Assembly: GCA_946635125.1 (NCBI GenBank)
Contig: CAMPBB010000043.1
Coordinates: 1 to 5,669, forward strand
Direction: 5' to 3'
Length of the DNA stretch: 5,669 bases
Source of the DNA: an uncultured Clostridia bacterium
Lineage (GTDB): Bacteria > Bacillota > Clostridia > Christensenellales > UBA1242
The translations under genes and the position numbers were made by a program. Of the stretch, positions 5,000 through 5,669 are shown piece by piece. Below the pieces are notes generated by a model, which saw nothing but the letters and a program-made list of their open reading frames with translations, ran no database searches and was not told the DNA's origin. How positions within the stretch are numbered: position 1 is the stretch's first letter; every line of letters begins with the position of its first letter.

Positions 5000-5452
5000 A
5001 TGAAATCAGTTGTTATATACACAGATGGTGCTTGCAGTTTTAACCCAGGTCCAGGTGGCTGGGGTGCTGTTTTATTGTATAATGGAACTGAAAAGCAAAT
5101 GAGCGGGTTTGAAGACAACACAACAAATAACAGAATGGAACTTATGGCCGTTATTAAAGCTTTAGAAAAACTCAAAGAACCTTGCAATGTTATGCTTTAT
5201 AGTGACTCTGCTTATGTTGTTAACGCCTTTACTCAGAACTGGATTGAAGACTGGCAAATAAGAAATTGGAGAACTGCTGGAAAAAAAGAAGTTAAAAACA
5301 TTGATTTGTGGACAAAACTTTTGGAGTTTACAAAAATTCACAACATAACATTTAACAAAGTTAAGGGGCATTCAACAGACAAATATAACAACATTTGTGA
5401 CAGTTTGGCTCGAAGTGAAATTGAAAAAAGACAAGGAGAACAAAATGTATAA
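5000..5452 (+). CDS. rnhA: Ribonuclease HI
   Basis: A 150-residue cytoplasmic endonuclease that cleaves the RNA strand of RNA-DNA hybrids (R-loops, replication primers) using divalent metal. All catalytic residues are present and almost in E. coli register: Asp9 in YTDGAC, Glu47 in NRMEL, Asp69 in YSDSAYV, His124 in KGHS and Asp134 in CDSLAR. The basic protrusion (handle) is present with Trp81, Trp85 and Trp90 and the KKEVKN segment, so this is the full-length bacterial HI type and not HII/HIII. The ATG at 5000 follows GGAG at 4991-4994 with 5 bases spacing. The gene is transcribed from its own promoter and overlaps the next gene by 8 bases, indicating co-expression. Confidence 0.97.
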   Translation: MKSVVIYTDGACSFNPGPGGWGAVLLYNGTEKQMSGFEDNTTNNRMELMAVIKALEKLKEPCNVMLYSDSAYVVNAFTQNWIEDWQIRNWRTAGKKEVKNIDLWTKLLEFTKIHNITFNKVKGHSTDKYNNICDSLARSEIEKRQGEQNV

Positions 5453-5669
5453 GAATTTATCAAAATCAAGGTTTATCTTGATATTGTGCGTTGCAATATT
5501 TTTGCTTATTGTTTTGATTTCACAATTCATCTTTTTGGCTGTTTTAAGAAATAAAAATCAGAGTTTAAATGATGAACTCGCTTTAAAGGAAACTGAGCAA
5601 AGCATTAGTGAAAAAAACTTGGAAAATGTTAAAAATAACCCAAATGACCTTCATGGCGATGGATATGTT
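5445..5669 (+). CDS. DivIC/FtsB-like one-pass membrane protein, partial
   Basis: The first 75 codons are present and the frame remains open at the window edge. ATG at 5445 is preceded by a strong AAGGAG (5433-5438, 6 bases spacing) inside the rnhA end, so translation is probably coupled to rnhA. The product has a short basic cytoplasmic start (MYKNLSKSR), a single membrane helix at about 10-34, then a polar segment at 35-62 with heptad-like spacing (LxxELxxxExxISEKNLE). Residues 64-75 (NNPNDLHGDGYV) resemble the D-x-Y-[IV]-E region before the AR motif in septum-initiator proteins. This layout fits FtsB/DivIC family divisome proteins, which act with FtsL/DivIB at the division septum. The assignment rests on architecture, and the decisive C-terminal part is missing. 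Another small coiled-coil membrane protein is possible. Confidence 0.6.
   Translation, partial: MYKNLSKSRFILILCVAIFLLIVLISQFIFLAVLRNKNQSLNDELALKETEQSISEKNLENVKNNPNDLHGDGYV

Noticed and set aside
1..5669. CRISPR array, insertion sequence ends or defence-system genes
   Set aside because: No regularly spaced repeats, no transposase reading frame and no Cas-like or toxin-antitoxin pair are visible. The only mobile-element trace is the recombinase remnant.

Overview
The window is a low-GC, A/T-rich piece of bacterial chromosome. Its near-consensus sigma-A-type promoters with 17-base spacers, GGAG-type Shine-Dalgarno sites, hairpin-plus-T-run terminators and family content suggest a Firmicutes/Clostridia-like organism, probably an uncultured gut lineage (inferred from style, not from a database match). 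The tRNA-Trp has a CCA anticodon, tryptophans are encoded by TGG, and no in-frame TGA interrupts the long genes. This points to the standard bacterial code rather than the Mollicutes code.

Layout. Positions 25-912 (minus) hold a multi-pass membrane protein of the TVP38/TMEM64 (VTT/DedA-like) family, ending in a hairpin terminator. A divergent intergenic region (913-1103) carries two back-to-back promoters. The right-hand one drives a two-gene operon for an ABC exporter: a BcrA-like ATPase (1104-2042) and, 5 bases later, a 640-residue ABC-2 type permease (2048-3970) with an unusually large loop between its first and second membrane segments. A strong terminator closes the operon.

Positions 3971-4498 hold no convincing protein gene but are organised. 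There are two consecutive candidate small RNA units, about 4091/4143-4231 and 4374-4471, each with its own promoter and T-run. Their promoters sit in a near-identical direct repeat (4041-4067 and 4325-4351). The second unit has a perfect TTGACA-17-TATAAT promoter, a hand-foldable junction structure and a 10-bp terminator stem. I could not match either to a known RNA family, and they are the most interesting part of the window. Directly after the second terminator comes the 3' end of a tyrosine recombinase gene (about 4484-4690). It keeps the C-terminal catalytic residues but has lost its front half, and it faces the 3' end of a tRNA-Trp gene (4817-4890, minus). This looks like the scar of an element once integrated at the tRNA.

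The right end resumes housekeeping content. rnhA (RNase HI, 5000-5452), with its own promoter divergent from the tRNA promoter, overlaps by 8 bases a gene cut by the window edge. That gene encodes a one-pass membrane protein with a following coiled coil, resembling DivIC/FtsB-type septum proteins.
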